From Flavobacterium sp. PMTSA4 (GTDB lineage Bacteria > Bacteroidota > Bacteroidia > Flavobacteriales > Flavobacteriaceae): a stretch of DNA of 64,000 nucleotides. The notes under the pieces were generated by a model, which saw only the letters and a program-made list of their open reading frames with translations, had not been told where the DNA came from and ran no database searches. The DNA lies in assembly GCF_032098525.1 (NCBI RefSeq), contig NZ_CP134890.1:1860001-1924000 (forward strand). The letters run 5' to 3'. The position numbers and the translations under genes were made by a program. Below, piece after piece: positions 10,041 through 19,774 of this stretch; position 1 is the stretch's first letter; each line of letters starts with the position of its first letter.

Positions 10041-10797
10041 TTTTGATAAAGCAGCGTCAAACTATGACGAAACATTTACCAATTCAGAAATTGGAAAAAT
10101 TCAACGCCATTTAGTTTATACCGAACTTTCTAAACACTTAAATTCCATTCAAAATATACTTGAAATCAATTGTGGAACAGGCGAAGATGCCATTTGGTTG
10201 GCAAAACAAAACTTCAACGTAACGGCTACCGATATTTCGCCAAAAATGATTGAAATAGCAAAAAGTAAAGCCAACCTTAACTTCAAAACTGCCGATATCA
10301 ATTCGATTACAAAAACTTTTGAAGGTGAAACTTTTGATTTAATCTTTTCCAATTTTGGCGGATTAAATTGCTTATCAAAATCGGAATTCGAAAATTTCTT
10401 TGCAAATATTAGCTCAATCCTTTCTGAAAAAGGCAAAATGGTTTTGGTTATTATGCCAAAAAACACCATTTGGGAGCAATTTTATTTCTTAATAAAACTT
10501 CAATTTTCATCAATTTTCAGAAGAAAAAAAGAAAAAGTAATTGCTAATGTTGATGGAGAAAATGTAGCAACTTACTACTATAACCCAAAAGATATTGTAA
10601 ATTTAGCAAAGCAAGATTTTGACTTAATAAAGTATAAACTAATTGGTTTTTTTGTTCCGCCATCTTATTTAGAAGCTTTTTTTAAAAATAAAAAATGGCT
10701 GTTGCATTTTTTTAACAAGATGGAAAATAGAATTAAAAATTGGTCATTCCTATCAAAATATGCTGATCATTACATCATAACATTGCAAAAACGATGA
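10030..10797 (+). CDS. Class I SAM-dependent methyltransferase
   Basis: This is a 255-residue methyltransferase of the UbiE/Methyltransf_11 type. The SAM-binding motif I reads ILEINCGTGEDAI (residues about 42-54), with the acidic end of strand 2 in TATDIS and motif III in FDLIFSNFGGLNC. The C-terminal third is rich in aromatic and basic residues, which may contact a membrane or lipid substrate. It lies between two paralogous radical SAM genes, overlapping the first by 11 bases and the second by 4. I infer O- or N-methylation of the same product as the other enzymes; the acceptor is unknown. Confidence 0.82.
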   Translation: MEASFDKAASNYDETFTNSEIGKIQRHLVYTELSKHLNSIQNILEINCGTGEDAIWLAKQNFNVTATDISPKMIEIAKSKANLNFKTADINSITKTFEGETFDLIFSNFGGLNCLSKSEFENFFANISSILSEKGKMVLVIMPKNTIWEQFYFLIKLQFSSIFRRKKEKVIANVDGENVATYYYNPKDIVNLAKQDFDLIKYKLIGFFVPPSYLEAFFKNKKWLLHFFNKMENRIKNWSFLSKYADHYIITLQKR

Positions 10798-12158
10798 ATA
10801 TTCTTTTTACACATGCTTATTATTTGTCTGATGATCCAAAAGAACAGAAGATAATGAAACCTTATCCACCATTAGGGTTATTGTATGTTTCGGGATATTT
10901 GAAAAGCAAAAATATTGACAATGATGTATTTGATACCACATTTTCAAATCAGGCTGAACAACTTAAATTCATTTTAGAAAAGAAACCAAAAATCATTTGC
11001 ATTTACACTAATTTGATGACTAAAATTGAAGTCATTAAACTGATTAAAATACTAAAAACCGAAAAATATAGCTTCCAAAAAATTGTCCTTGGCGGTCCAG
11101 ATCTTACCTACAATGTAGAAAATTATCTCAAAGCTGGAGCTGATTTTTTAGTCATTGGCGAAGGTGAAGAAACCACATTTGAACTCTATAATGCCATCGT
11201 TAATAATTATAATTTTAACGAAATTGATGGAATAGCTTTTTTGGAAAATGGAACAATTGTTCAAACAAAACCAAGAACCAAATTTAAAGAATTAGACCAA
11301 TTGCCGTTGCCCAATAGAAAAGCCATCAACATGCAAAACTATTTAGACACTTGGAAAACTAATCACGGGCAAAGTTCGATGACAATTTCAACACAACGCG
11401 GTTGTCCGTACACCTGTAAATGGTGCAGCACAGCGGTTTACGGGCAAAGTTATAGACGTCGACCAGCAAATCAAGTGGCGGAAGAAATGAAAATGTTGAA
11501 AGAAAAATACAATCCCGATGCAATTTGGTTTGTTGATGATGTTTTCACGGTTAGTCATAAATGGTTGTTGTCTTTCAAGGAAGAAGTTTTAAAGCAAGAA
11601 ACCATAATTCCTTTTGAATGTATTACAAGAGCTGAACGATTAAATGATGAAATTTTACAGCTTTTGAAAGATGTTGGCTGTTTTAGAATATGGATTGGTG
11701 CAGAAAGTGGTTCTCAAACCATAATTGATGCCATGGACAGGCGTGTTGATGTCAATCAAGTAAAAAAAGTAATTCAGGATACGAATGCTATTGGTATTGA
11801 AACCGGAACGTTTATCATGCTAGGTTATCCTGGAGAAACGGAGAAAGATATCACGGAAACTATTCAATATTTGAAAGATGCCAATCCAACTTTGTACACC
11901 ATAACCATTGCTTATCCTATCAAAGGAACGAGTTTGTATAACGAAATAGAACACAAAATCACACAACAGCCTGATTGGGAAACCTCAACCGATAGAGAGA
12001 TTGATTTTGCACGAACATATTCGAGAAAATATTATCAATATGCTGTGAGCAAAGTGGTGAACGAAGTCGAATTTCATAAAGCAAAATCAGGATTGAAAGC
12101 CTTGAAATTGAAAACCAAATCCATTTTGGCTAGTGGAATGATGAAAATTAGTAAATAA
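10794..12158 (+). CDS. B12-binding-type radical SAM protein 2
   Basis: This 454-residue protein has the same architecture as the protein at 8,577. The N-terminal cobalamin-binding-like domain contains PYPPLGLLYV and VIGEGEE. The radical SAM barrel has CPYTCKWC near residue 203 and the downstream WIGAESGS motif (SAM/barrel strand). The shared beginnings (ILF-H-YY) and shared positions of motifs suggest tandem duplication followed by divergence. It starts inside the end of the methyltransferase gene (ATGA overlap). Reaction and substrate are unknown. Confidence 0.85.
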   Translation: MNILFTHAYYLSDDPKEQKIMKPYPPLGLLYVSGYLKSKNIDNDVFDTTFSNQAEQLKFILEKKPKIICIYTNLMTKIEVIKLIKILKTEKYSFQKIVLGGPDLTYNVENYLKAGADFLVIGEGEETTFELYNAIVNNYNFNEIDGIAFLENGTIVQTKPRTKFKELDQLPLPNRKAINMQNYLDTWKTNHGQSSMTISTQRGCPYTCKWCSTAVYGQSYRRRPANQVAEEMKMLKEKYNPDAIWFVDDVFTVSHKWLLSFKEEVLKQETIIPFECITRAERLNDEILQLLKDVGCFRIWIGAESGSQTIIDAMDRRVDVNQVKKVIQDTNAIGIETGTFIMLGYPGETEKDITETIQYLKDANPTLYTITIAYPIKGTSLYNEIEHKITQQPDWETSTDREIDFARTYSRKYYQYAVSKVVNEVEFHKAKSGLKALKLKTKSILASGMMKISK

Positions 12159-12162
12159 TCAT

Positions 12163-13674
12163 TTGAAAAAAGAAACCACATATCTTGTTTTATTAACAGC
12201 CATTTTTTTTGTGGTTAGTTTTTTTGGCATTTTGCATCACGAATTATGGTTAGATGAAGCGCATCACTATCTTTTAGCTCGAGACAGCAATTCATTTTTA
12301 GAATTAATTCAAAATACAAGATACGAAGGTCATCCAATTCTATGGAATTTATTACTCTATGTCTTAACCCGATTTACCTTGAATCCTTTTTGGATGCAAT
12401 TTTTGCACATTTTGATTTCGACTTCTGTTGTCTATATTTTTCTTCGAAAAGCTCCATTTTCATTAGTATTTAAAATTCTTTTCATCTTTGGATATTTTAT
12501 GATTTTCGAGTACAATTTGATTAGCCGAAATTATATTTTGGGTGTTTTATTCTTGTTTTTAGCTTGTACTATTTTTGAAAAACGGAAAGAGAAATTTCTA
12601 CTCTTATGCATTTATTTAGCTTTAGCAGCCAATATTCATTTAATGTTTAGTGTTATAGCTTTTGCAATTTTTTTGACTCTTTTACTTGAAAATTATCTTG
12701 ACAAAGAATTATTTAAAAAGCTTTATTGTATTGGATATTTAATTTTCGGCTTTGGAATACTATTGACTATTATTCAAATTATTCCTCCAGATGATACTCG
12801 TTTTTTTGAGAGAATTGATGATATGTCATTTGACGAAAAATTCATTAAAGGATTCGTTTCACTTTTCAAAGCTATTGTCACAATTCCAGATTTTAGGACA
12901 ATCCATTTTTGGAATTCTAATCTTTTGGTTAATCTCAGCAAACCTTTTTCAGCAGTTTTAGGTTTGTTGACTTATTGTATTCCGTTGCTATTATTTTATA
13001 AAAATCGCAAAACGCTTTTCTTTGTTTATATTGGATTGATTGGTGTTCAGGTTTTCTTTTTTGTTACCCAAATAAGTGCCACAAGATATGACGGAATGAA
13101 TTATTTAATAATCATCATCGGGATGTGGATGGAACATTTTTATCCTTCAGAAGACTATAAAATAAGAGATTATTTGAGTTCATTAAAATTAACTTTATTA
13201 AAAAACCCAATTTTATACAGCATTTTAATTATTCAATTTTTTAGTGGAATTTATGCTTATGCCGTGGATTATAAATATCAATTTACATCTTCCAAAAAAG
13301 CGATTGATTATTTAAAAGATAACAAGTTAAACAACAATAAAATTATAACTATTACTTGTGATGGAACAGCTATTAGTCCATATTTAAAAAAGAAAGTTTA
13401 TTTTCTCAGCGAAGGCAGTTACCAAAGTTATTGTTATTGGAATTTTGATAACGTCCTCAATATCTCCGAAAAAGATATCTCAGAAATGTTAACCAATTAT
13501 ATTGATTCAAACGATTATGCCATTTATGTTTCTAACTATCCAATTACAAAAAGTTTAAAACAAAACATTTGGGAAAAAATCAATGAAAAAGTAAAAATTA
13601 GATTTATCAAAAAGTACGACCAAAACATTGTTCGCAATTCCTATTATTATATTTATGAAGTTAGTAAAATATAA
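12163..13674 (+). CDS. Polytopic GT-C-like glycosyltransferase
   Basis: This 503-residue integral membrane protein has roughly ten hydrophobic helices. The first extracytoplasmic loop contains HHELWLDEAHHYLLARD. The DE pair in that position is the typical catalytic loop of GT39/ArnT-like glycosyltransferases, which use polyprenyl-phosphate sugars. The last 120 residues are soluble. The start is TTG, only 4 bases after the previous stop; no better ATG is available without losing the first helix. I infer transfer of a sugar from a lipid-linked donor, possibly the product of the GT2 enzyme at 14,802. Confidence 0.72.
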   Translation: MKKETTYLVLLTAIFFVVSFFGILHHELWLDEAHHYLLARDSNSFLELIQNTRYEGHPILWNLLLYVLTRFTLNPFWMQFLHILISTSVVYIFLRKAPFSLVFKILFIFGYFMIFEYNLISRNYILGVLFLFLACTIFEKRKEKFLLLCIYLALAANIHLMFSVIAFAIFLTLLLENYLDKELFKKLYCIGYLIFGFGILLTIIQIIPPDDTRFFERIDDMSFDEKFIKGFVSLFKAIVTIPDFRTIHFWNSNLLVNLSKPFSAVLGLLTYCIPLLLFYKNRKTLFFVYIGLIGVQVFFFVTQISATRYDGMNYLIIIIGMWMEHFYPSEDYKIRDYLSSLKLTLLKNPILYSILIIQFFSGIYAYAVDYKYQFTSSKKAIDYLKDNKLNNNKIITITCDGTAISPYLKKKVYFLSEGSYQSYCYWNFDNVLNISEKDISEMLTNYIDSNDYAIYVSNYPITKSLKQNIWEKINEKVKIRFIKKYDQNIVRNSYYYIYEVSKI

Positions 13675-13687
13675 TTCTTTTTAAACT

Positions 13688-14809
13688 ATGAAAAAGTTAG
13701 TTCTATTTCTTATCACTTTCTTCATACTGTCATGTACTAATGATAGCTATTCCGATTTAATAGAGAATGAAACAACTATTAATCTAAAATGGAATAAAGC
13801 GTATACTGATGATACCATAGATAAATCTCTTATCGGTCTAAAATGGGCTTTGTCTTATATTGGTGCCACTTTACCAAGCTCAAATACAGGTTTTAGAAAT
13901 ACTGATAATAGTATTACCATCAACATAAAGCATTTAGGTTTTTCAGAACAAGCTCAAGAAAAATTATTAATATTATCAGAAAAAATTAAAGCAACTTCAG
14001 AATATCAACTTAATAATTCAATTGATTTAGGAAGGTATGTTTCATTGCTTCTTGGTGCATCAGAACATTACTATGAGTTTATTGGAACACCAAAAACTTT
14101 GAATGAAGTTTTAAATAATTATACTCTTTTACCTCAAAAAGGTTATGTAAATAATTCAAGTGTTTCACTAGAACATCGTATCATTCAATTTTCAGAGCAA
14201 AATGGTTTTAATCAATTGTTTATTTCCGAAGAAATTAGCCCAATTACAGGTGAAATTTATGAATATGAAACTATTGAACTATTACCAAATGGCCAACTGC
14301 GTTTTGGAATTTTTGACATTGCAGGAAATAGAAAACCAAATGCAGATGCAACTCATTCAAATGCGGGAAAACCTGCTAAATGCATGTGGTGCCACGAATC
14401 AAGTATCAACCAAATGTTTAATCCACAAAATGATTTTCCTGGATTTTTGAATTTCAATGAATTTCAAAACACACTTATTAATTATAGAGAAAACAACCGA
14501 ACACAAAAATTAGCGTTGACAAATGGTGTTAATTTTTCAGAAACACAACAACACACTTTGACTGAATTATTATATATTTCTTTTATGGAACCATCTGCAG
14601 AGCGTTTAAGTTTAGAATGGAACATGCCTTTGAATCAAGTTCAAAATCTGCTTTCGGGTTTGTCAACTCACGTTTATGATGAATTTCCTTTTTTGGGAAA
14701 TCTTTACAATAGAAATGAAGTGGAATTTTTTGCTCCATTTCAAGGTTTAACTGTTTCGACTAATGTTAGAGAAGAATCAATCAATGAAGTAAATCATTTA
14801 AATGATTAA
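13688..14809 (+). CDS. Lipoprotein with a CXXCH heme-binding-like motif
   Basis: This is a 373-residue protein with a clear lipoprotein signal (MKKLVLFLITFFILSC, lipidated Cys16). I do not recognise the family. The body has a single CMWCH motif at residues 232-236, set in KPAKCMWCHESS. This fits covalent attachment of one c-type heme, although a structural or metal-binding role is possible. Upstream (about residues 165-215) is a strand-rich region. It sits 13 bases after the GT-C gene and overlaps the GT2 gene by 8 bases, so it belongs to the operon. A possible heme protein among glycosyltransferases is odd and is discussed as a finding. Confidence 0.75.
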   Translation: MKKLVLFLITFFILSCTNDSYSDLIENETTINLKWNKAYTDDTIDKSLIGLKWALSYIGATLPSSNTGFRNTDNSITINIKHLGFSEQAQEKLLILSEKIKATSEYQLNNSIDLGRYVSLLLGASEHYYEFIGTPKTLNEVLNNYTLLPQKGYVNNSSVSLEHRIIQFSEQNGFNQLFISEEISPITGEIYEYETIELLPNGQLRFGIFDIAGNRKPNADATHSNAGKPAKCMWCHESSINQMFNPQNDFPGFLNFNEFQNTLINYRENNRTQKLALTNGVNFSETQQHTLTELLYISFMEPSAERLSLEWNMPLNQVQNLLSGLSTHVYDEFPFLGNLYNRNEVEFFAPFQGLTVSTNVREESINEVNHLND

Positions 14810-15548
14810 TAACAAAAAAATAGTAGTTGTATTGCCAGCGTATAATGCTGAAAAAACTCTTCAAAAAACATTTGAAGAAATTCCTTTTGAAATTATTGAT
14901 GATACAATTATTACAGATGATTTTAGCAATGATAACACTATTGAAATTGCAAAAAAATTAGGTATAAAGCATATAATCGCTCACAATAAAAATAAAGGTT
15001 ATGGTGCAAATCAAAAGTCTTGTTATAAAAAAGCTTTTGAATTAAAAGCAGACATCATTGTAATGTTACATCCAGATTATCAATATTCACCAAAGTTAAT
15101 TCCTTCGATGTGTGATTTGGTAGCCAATAATTCTTTTGATGTAGTTTTGGGCTCAAGAATTTTAGGAAAAGGTGCTTTGCAAGGAGGAATGCCTTTATAT
15201 AAATATATCTCTAATAGAGTTTTGACATTTATCCAAAATATTTTAATGAATCAAAAACTTTCAGAATATCACACAGGTTATCGTTGTTTTGATGCTAAAA
15301 TTTTAGAAAAAATAGACTTTGAAAACAATTCAGATGATTTTGTTTTCGACAATGAATTTTTAGCGCAATGTTGTTATTTGAAAGCTCGAATTGGTGAAAT
15401 TTCTTGTCCAGCTAATTATTTTGAAGAAGCAAGTTCAATTAATTTTAAAAGAAGTATTACCTATGGTTTCGGTGTTTTACGAGTTTCTTTTTCTTATTTC
15501 ATCCATAAAAACAAATTATGGTCATTTTCTCTTTTTAAAAATCTATGA
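14802..15548 (+). CDS. GT2 glycosyltransferase, DPM1-like
   Basis: This 248-residue protein has the GT-A fold of family 2: VVLPAYNAEKTL at the N-terminus, then DDFSNDNT, the donor-site segment NKGYGANQK and the LHPDYQYSP metal motif (DxD-equivalent). It resembles polyprenyl-phosphate mannose/glucose synthases (DPM1/DpmA type) without the C-terminal membrane helices. Such an enzyme would supply a polyprenyl-phosphate sugar in the cytoplasm, matching the two GT-C-like proteins encoded next to it. It overlaps both neighbours, by 8 and 4 bases. Confidence 0.82.
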   Translation: MINNKKIVVVLPAYNAEKTLQKTFEEIPFEIIDDTIITDDFSNDNTIEIAKKLGIKHIIAHNKNKGYGANQKSCYKKAFELKADIIVMLHPDYQYSPKLIPSMCDLVANNSFDVVLGSRILGKGALQGGMPLYKYISNRVLTFIQNILMNQKLSEYHTGYRCFDAKILEKIDFENNSDDFVFDNEFLAQCCYLKARIGEISCPANYFEEASSINFKRSITYGFGVLRVSFSYFIHKNKLWSFSLFKNL

Positions 15549-17101
15549 AAAGAATATTTTTAAAATATTATCCTTTTCTTCCTTTGCTTCTACTTTGTGG
15601 CTATTATTTGCTTCAAGCAACTCATTTTCCTATTCATGATTTTTCTAATTATTATTTTGGCGGAAAGTTTTTAACTGAAGGAAAGTTCAATTCAAACATC
15701 TATTTTCCTTATGAATTCAACAAAGCAATTTCAGATTTAGGTTACTCTGGAATTTTTGCGAGTTATGCACCGAATACGCCTTTTTTAGCTACTATATTTT
15801 TGCCGTTTGCTTTTTTTTCTTTAGGTGTAGCCAAATTAATTTTCAATAGTGTTTCAATTATTTTACTAGTTTTTAGTCTTTTCAGATTATTCAATTACTA
15901 CAAAATTGATTGGCGCTATGCTTTGCTGATTCCAATACTGTTTTTGGTACCGATAAAAAACAGTTTGCTGTTTGGACAAGTTTATTTTTTACTTTTCTTT
16001 TTATTAACCGAAGGTTGGCTGGCATGTGAAAAAAAACAATGGAAATTGATGGCATTCTTTTGGAGTTTCGCTATTTTATTTAAAGTATTTCCTGTGCTGA
16101 TTGTTGCGCTTTTATTGTTTAGAAAACAATGGAAACCATTATTATATCTAACAATTTCTTGTTTCTTGCTTTTTGGAATTTCAGTTATATTCACAGGAAT
16201 TGACATTTGGTTTTTTTACCTAAAAGAAGTTTTGCCTAAAGTTTCAAACGGTGAAATCGCAACCAGTTTTGTCGACAATTACCAATCGGTTTTTATGTTT
16301 TTGAAGAGGGTTTTTGTGTATGAATCTGTTGAAAATCCAAATCCATTTATTCATGCTTCAAGCTTATTTCCTATTATTGTTTTTGCTTTCAAAATTGGAG
16401 TACTAACTATTGGCTTTTTTGTTTCCAAAAGAATTTCAAATAGTTTTTTTGCATTCGCATTTTGGGTTATAGCAATGATTTTGCTTTCGCCTTATGGAAG
16501 TACTTATACTTTCATCTTACTGTTGTTTCCTTTTTTGGCATTGTTAAAAAGTGGTATTTCAAAAATTAAAAAGATTGTTTTTTGTGGTTTATTGTTTTTA
16601 ATCAACAATCTTCCGCTGTCGTTTTTTATTGAATATGACTTTCCGTTTTCTTATTTGAGATTGTTTTTATTACTTTCTTTTTCCGTGTTTTTTGTGGTTG
16701 CAGCATTTCAAAAATCAGTTTTAATAAAAACCTTCATCTTTGGTTGTATTGTGTTTGCCATTGGAACTTTTCTAAAACAATCAGCACCTCAAAAAAATGA
16801 AAGCTTTCTACCCGTTGAAAGCCCAATTTTGATTTATGATTATCAAATCAGCAGCGATGAATTGACTTATTTTTATTGGAACGAAAAAGGCAAAAACAAA
16901 GTCATCATTGCTTTTAAAAATCAAGACTCAAAACAATTAGAAATCAAAAACAATCAGATTTTTATCAATCATAGACAACTAACCTTTGACAAAAATCATA
17001 AGCTAAAACCAATTTTAATTGACAACAAAACGATACTTTATCTTTCAGATTATGATAGAGGCATCGGTTTTTACACGCTAAGAAAAATCGAATTACATTG
17101 A
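15545..17101 (+). CDS. GT87/DUF2029-like polytopic glycosyltransferase
   Basis: This 518-residue membrane protein has about ten helices. The N-terminal part has HDFSNYYFGGKFLTEG and SYAPNTPFLATIFLPF, the arrangement of GT87 (DUF2029) alpha-mannosyltransferases of the GT-C fold. The acidic residue in the first loop is the likely catalytic site. The C-terminal 120 residues form a soluble domain of unknown function. It starts inside the GT2 gene and ends in the TTG start of the next gene, so the genes are coupled. I infer a second sugar transfer on the outer face of the inner membrane. Confidence 0.7.
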   Translation: MKRIFLKYYPFLPLLLLCGYYLLQATHFPIHDFSNYYFGGKFLTEGKFNSNIYFPYEFNKAISDLGYSGIFASYAPNTPFLATIFLPFAFFSLGVAKLIFNSVSIILLVFSLFRLFNYYKIDWRYALLIPILFLVPIKNSLLFGQVYFLLFFLLTEGWLACEKKQWKLMAFFWSFAILFKVFPVLIVALLLFRKQWKPLLYLTISCFLLFGISVIFTGIDIWFFYLKEVLPKVSNGEIATSFVDNYQSVFMFLKRVFVYESVENPNPFIHASSLFPIIVFAFKIGVLTIGFFVSKRISNSFFAFAFWVIAMILLSPYGSTYTFILLLFPFLALLKSGISKIKKIVFCGLLFLINNLPLSFFIEYDFPFSYLRLFLLLSFSVFFVVAAFQKSVLIKTFIFGCIVFAIGTFLKQSAPQKNESFLPVESPILIYDYQISSDELTYFYWNEKGKNKVIIAFKNQDSKQLEIKNNQIFINHRQLTFDKNHKLKPILIDNKTILYLSDYDRGIGFYTLRKIELH

Positions 17102-18261
17102 AAAATAAATCATTAAAAAAGTTAAGTTTAATTTCAAGCAATGCTATCCGACAAGTGTTGGTTTCGTTATTTGGTTTAATTATTCCTTTTTTGGTTATCC
17201 ATTTTTCAGACAAAGAAATCTGGGGATCATTCGTCTCAATTCTTCTCTTTTCGTTACTTGTTTTACAATTTATCAATTGGGGAAATAAAGAATATTTGCT
17301 CCGGAAATTCAGCGAACAGCCAAATAAAATTGGCGCAGCTTTTTCTGAAAATATGACGACGCGATTTCCGTTGGTTGTAATTTTTTCGATTACAGGCTTT
17401 TTGTTTTTTCCAATTCAGTTTGGGTTTTGGATTGTAATTTGGCTTGTTGGAAGATTTCTAAATCATTCGGTTGAAGCTTTGATTTTGTTCCAAAAGGAAT
17501 TTGACAAATCGATTGTAATTGAAGTTGGTAGTTTTATAATTTTTGGTGTTTCTTTTTATTTTTTAAAAGCCAAAATTGATGTTTATAGTTTGCTCATTAT
17601 TTATAGTTCATATCAATTTTTCAAAGGTTTTTTCTATTTTATAATTTTCAAAAAATTCTTTTTATTACAAAAATCAGTTTTTAAAATTGATTATTTCAAA
17701 TCATCTTTTCCTTTCTTTTTATTGTCAATTTTAGGATTTCTGGCCTCTAAAATTGATGTGTATATTATTGAAAATATAGGCAATAATACCATCACTGCCG
17801 AATATCAAATTATCAATAGTTTGTTAGTTTTCACAATGTCGATAACGGTTTTCATATATGCCCCATTTACTAAAATGTTGTACAGAAACACCGATAATGT
17901 TATTGAAAAATCACAAAAAGCATTAGCAACAATTGGTCTCGTTATTGTCCCGGTTGCTTTGTTTGTGATTTCCATTATCCTTAAATATTATATCAAAACA
18001 AATTTTGGCTTTATTTTCTTTTTAATTGCCTTTATGTATGTTTATCCATCCTATGTATATGGATTGGATATTGTAAATTTGTTTAAACAACATCAAGAAA
18101 AAACAGTTGTTCGCAACCTTCTTTTAGGAGTAATAACAAATACGCTTTTAAGTTCGTTGTTTTTATATTTAGATTATAGTATTGTTGGCGTTTTATTCGG
18201 CAGTGCTTTAGCTCAGGTTTTGGTTTTAATTTTATTTAAATTTAAAAATATTGTCTCTTAA
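17098..18261 (+). CDS. Oligosaccharide flippase-like membrane protein
   Basis: This 387-residue polytopic protein is of the MATE/polysaccharide-biosynthesis (Wzx-like) superfamily, judged from the N-terminal amphipathic start (LISSNAIRQVLVSLFGLIIPFLVIH, in pieces), about eleven helices and even spacing. It is shorter than typical Wzx (about 420-480). The start is a TTG overlapping the preceding stop. I infer translocation of a lipid-linked saccharide across the inner membrane, consistent with two GT-C-like proteins on either side of the GT2 gene. It overlaps the next gene by 11 bases. Confidence 0.7.
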   Translation: MKNKSLKKLSLISSNAIRQVLVSLFGLIIPFLVIHFSDKEIWGSFVSILLFSLLVLQFINWGNKEYLLRKFSEQPNKIGAAFSENMTTRFPLVVIFSITGFLFFPIQFGFWIVIWLVGRFLNHSVEALILFQKEFDKSIVIEVGSFIIFGVSFYFLKAKIDVYSLLIIYSSYQFFKGFFYFIIFKKFFLLQKSVFKIDYFKSSFPFFLLSILGFLASKIDVYIIENIGNNTITAEYQIINSLLVFTMSITVFIYAPFTKMLYRNTDNVIEKSQKALATIGLVIVPVALFVISIILKYYIKTNFGFIFFLIAFMYVYPSYVYGLDIVNLFKQHQEKTVVRNLLLGVITNTLLSSLFLYLDYSIVGVLFGSALAQVLVLILFKFKNIVS

Positions 18262-19774
18262 CAAAATAATCATATTCAATCCCAAAAGTGCCAACGGTAA
18301 ACACCGAATTCCAAATTCGATTTTGCAAGTTGGTGCCGCTATTCATGGAAAATATGATTATGTTTTTGTGGATGGAAATTTAGAAAAAAATCCTTGGGAA
18401 ACCATTGAAAATTATTTAAAATCGGGCGAATTCAAATACTTTGGTTCTACCGTTATGCCTGGACCACAATTACGTCAGGCGATTCCGTTTACCAAAAAAA
18501 TAAAAGAATTATATCCCGAAACCATTACCATTTGGGGCGGCTATTTTGCCGCCAATCAATACAAAGTTTCTTTGGAATCTGGTGTTGTAGATTATGTAAT
18601 TAATGGTCCAGGCGATGTGGCTTTTCCTTCTTTGATTACGACTTTGGAACAAAATAAAAAAGAAGAGATTTTCTTAATCAAAAACCTTATTTATAAAGAC
18701 GCTAAAGGTGAAATCATCAAAACGGCTGTTGAAGCTTTGCTTGACCAAGACACTTTGCCGAAATTTCCTTATGAGTATTTAAATTCTTTTTATCCCGTTA
18801 AAAATTATTTGGCCAAAACCTTTATGGGTAATAAAACTTTATCCTATCATTCAAGTATGGGTTGTCCTTTTTCGTGTTCATTTTGCGCTGTGGTTCCAAT
18901 TTACAATGCCAAATGGAAAGGCATGTCGGCTGCGAGAATTTACGAAGATGTCAAATATTTCAAAGACAAATACAATATAGACGCAGTAGAATTTCACGAC
19001 AATAATTTCTTTACTTCTAAAAAACGAGTGCTCGAATTTTCAGAACTGATTATGAACGATAACATCAGTTATTGGGGCGAAGGCCGAATCGACACTATTA
19101 ATATGTATAGCGATGACGACTTAAAATTGATGCGAAAAGCAGGTTGCAAAATGATTTTTCTTGGTGCCGAAACTGGAAACGATGCTGTTTTGAAACAAAT
19201 GAATAAAGGCGGAACGCAAACCGGGCAAATGATTAAAGATTTTGTACTTCGAATGAAAAACGCTGATATCATTCCCGAACTGTCTTTTGTATTAGGAATG
19301 CCTGCCAAAACGGAGAAAGAAGTCCATGACCAAATTCTCTGGGATATCAATTTCATCAAAGAAATCAAAACCATCAACCCAAATGCCGAAATTATCATTT
19401 ATTTGTTTAGTCCAGTGCCAACAGAAGGTTCAGACTTATACAAACAAATTCTAGATGCAGGATTTTCTTTTCCAACACAATTAGAAGATTGGATTTCTCC
19501 AAGTTGGGAAAATTTCGATTTACGTAAAAATCCTTTAACGCCTTGGTTAAAACCTTATATGATTGACACTATTAAAAATTTTGAAACGGTTCTAAACGGC
19601 TATTATCCCACTGTTTCAGATTTCAGAATTCGTGGATTGAAAAAAACCATATTAACATCTGTTGCTAGTTTAAGATACAAAACCGGTTTTTATCATTATC
19701 CATATGAAATCAAGGCTTTGCAAAAACTATGGAAATACAGACAACCTGAAATTGAAGGGTTTTATTCTGAATAG
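18251..19774 (+). CDS. B12-binding-type radical SAM protein 3
   Basis: This 507-residue protein has an N-terminal B12-binding-like domain (to about residue 140) and a radical SAM domain with CPFSCSFC near residue 204, followed by the FLGAETGN motif. It is more divergent from the other two radical SAM proteins than they are from each other. The N-terminus (MSLNKIIIFNPKSANGKHRIP) resembles those of enzymes acting on complex natural products. The start is TTG, 11 bases inside the previous gene. The next gene begins directly after its stop. Reaction and substrate are unknown. Confidence 0.83.
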   Translation: MSLNKIIIFNPKSANGKHRIPNSILQVGAAIHGKYDYVFVDGNLEKNPWETIENYLKSGEFKYFGSTVMPGPQLRQAIPFTKKIKELYPETITIWGGYFAANQYKVSLESGVVDYVINGPGDVAFPSLITTLEQNKKEEIFLIKNLIYKDAKGEIIKTAVEALLDQDTLPKFPYEYLNSFYPVKNYLAKTFMGNKTLSYHSSMGCPFSCSFCAVVPIYNAKWKGMSAARIYEDVKYFKDKYNIDAVEFHDNNFFTSKKRVLEFSELIMNDNISYWGEGRIDTINMYSDDDLKLMRKAGCKMIFLGAETGNDAVLKQMNKGGTQTGQMIKDFVLRMKNADIIPELSFVLGMPAKTEKEVHDQILWDINFIKEIKTINPNAEIIIYLFSPVPTEGSDLYKQILDAGFSFPTQLEDWISPSWENFDLRKNPLTPWLKPYMIDTIKNFETVLNGYYPTVSDFRIRGLKKTILTSVASLRYKTGFYHYPYEIKALQKLWKYRQPEIEGFYSE

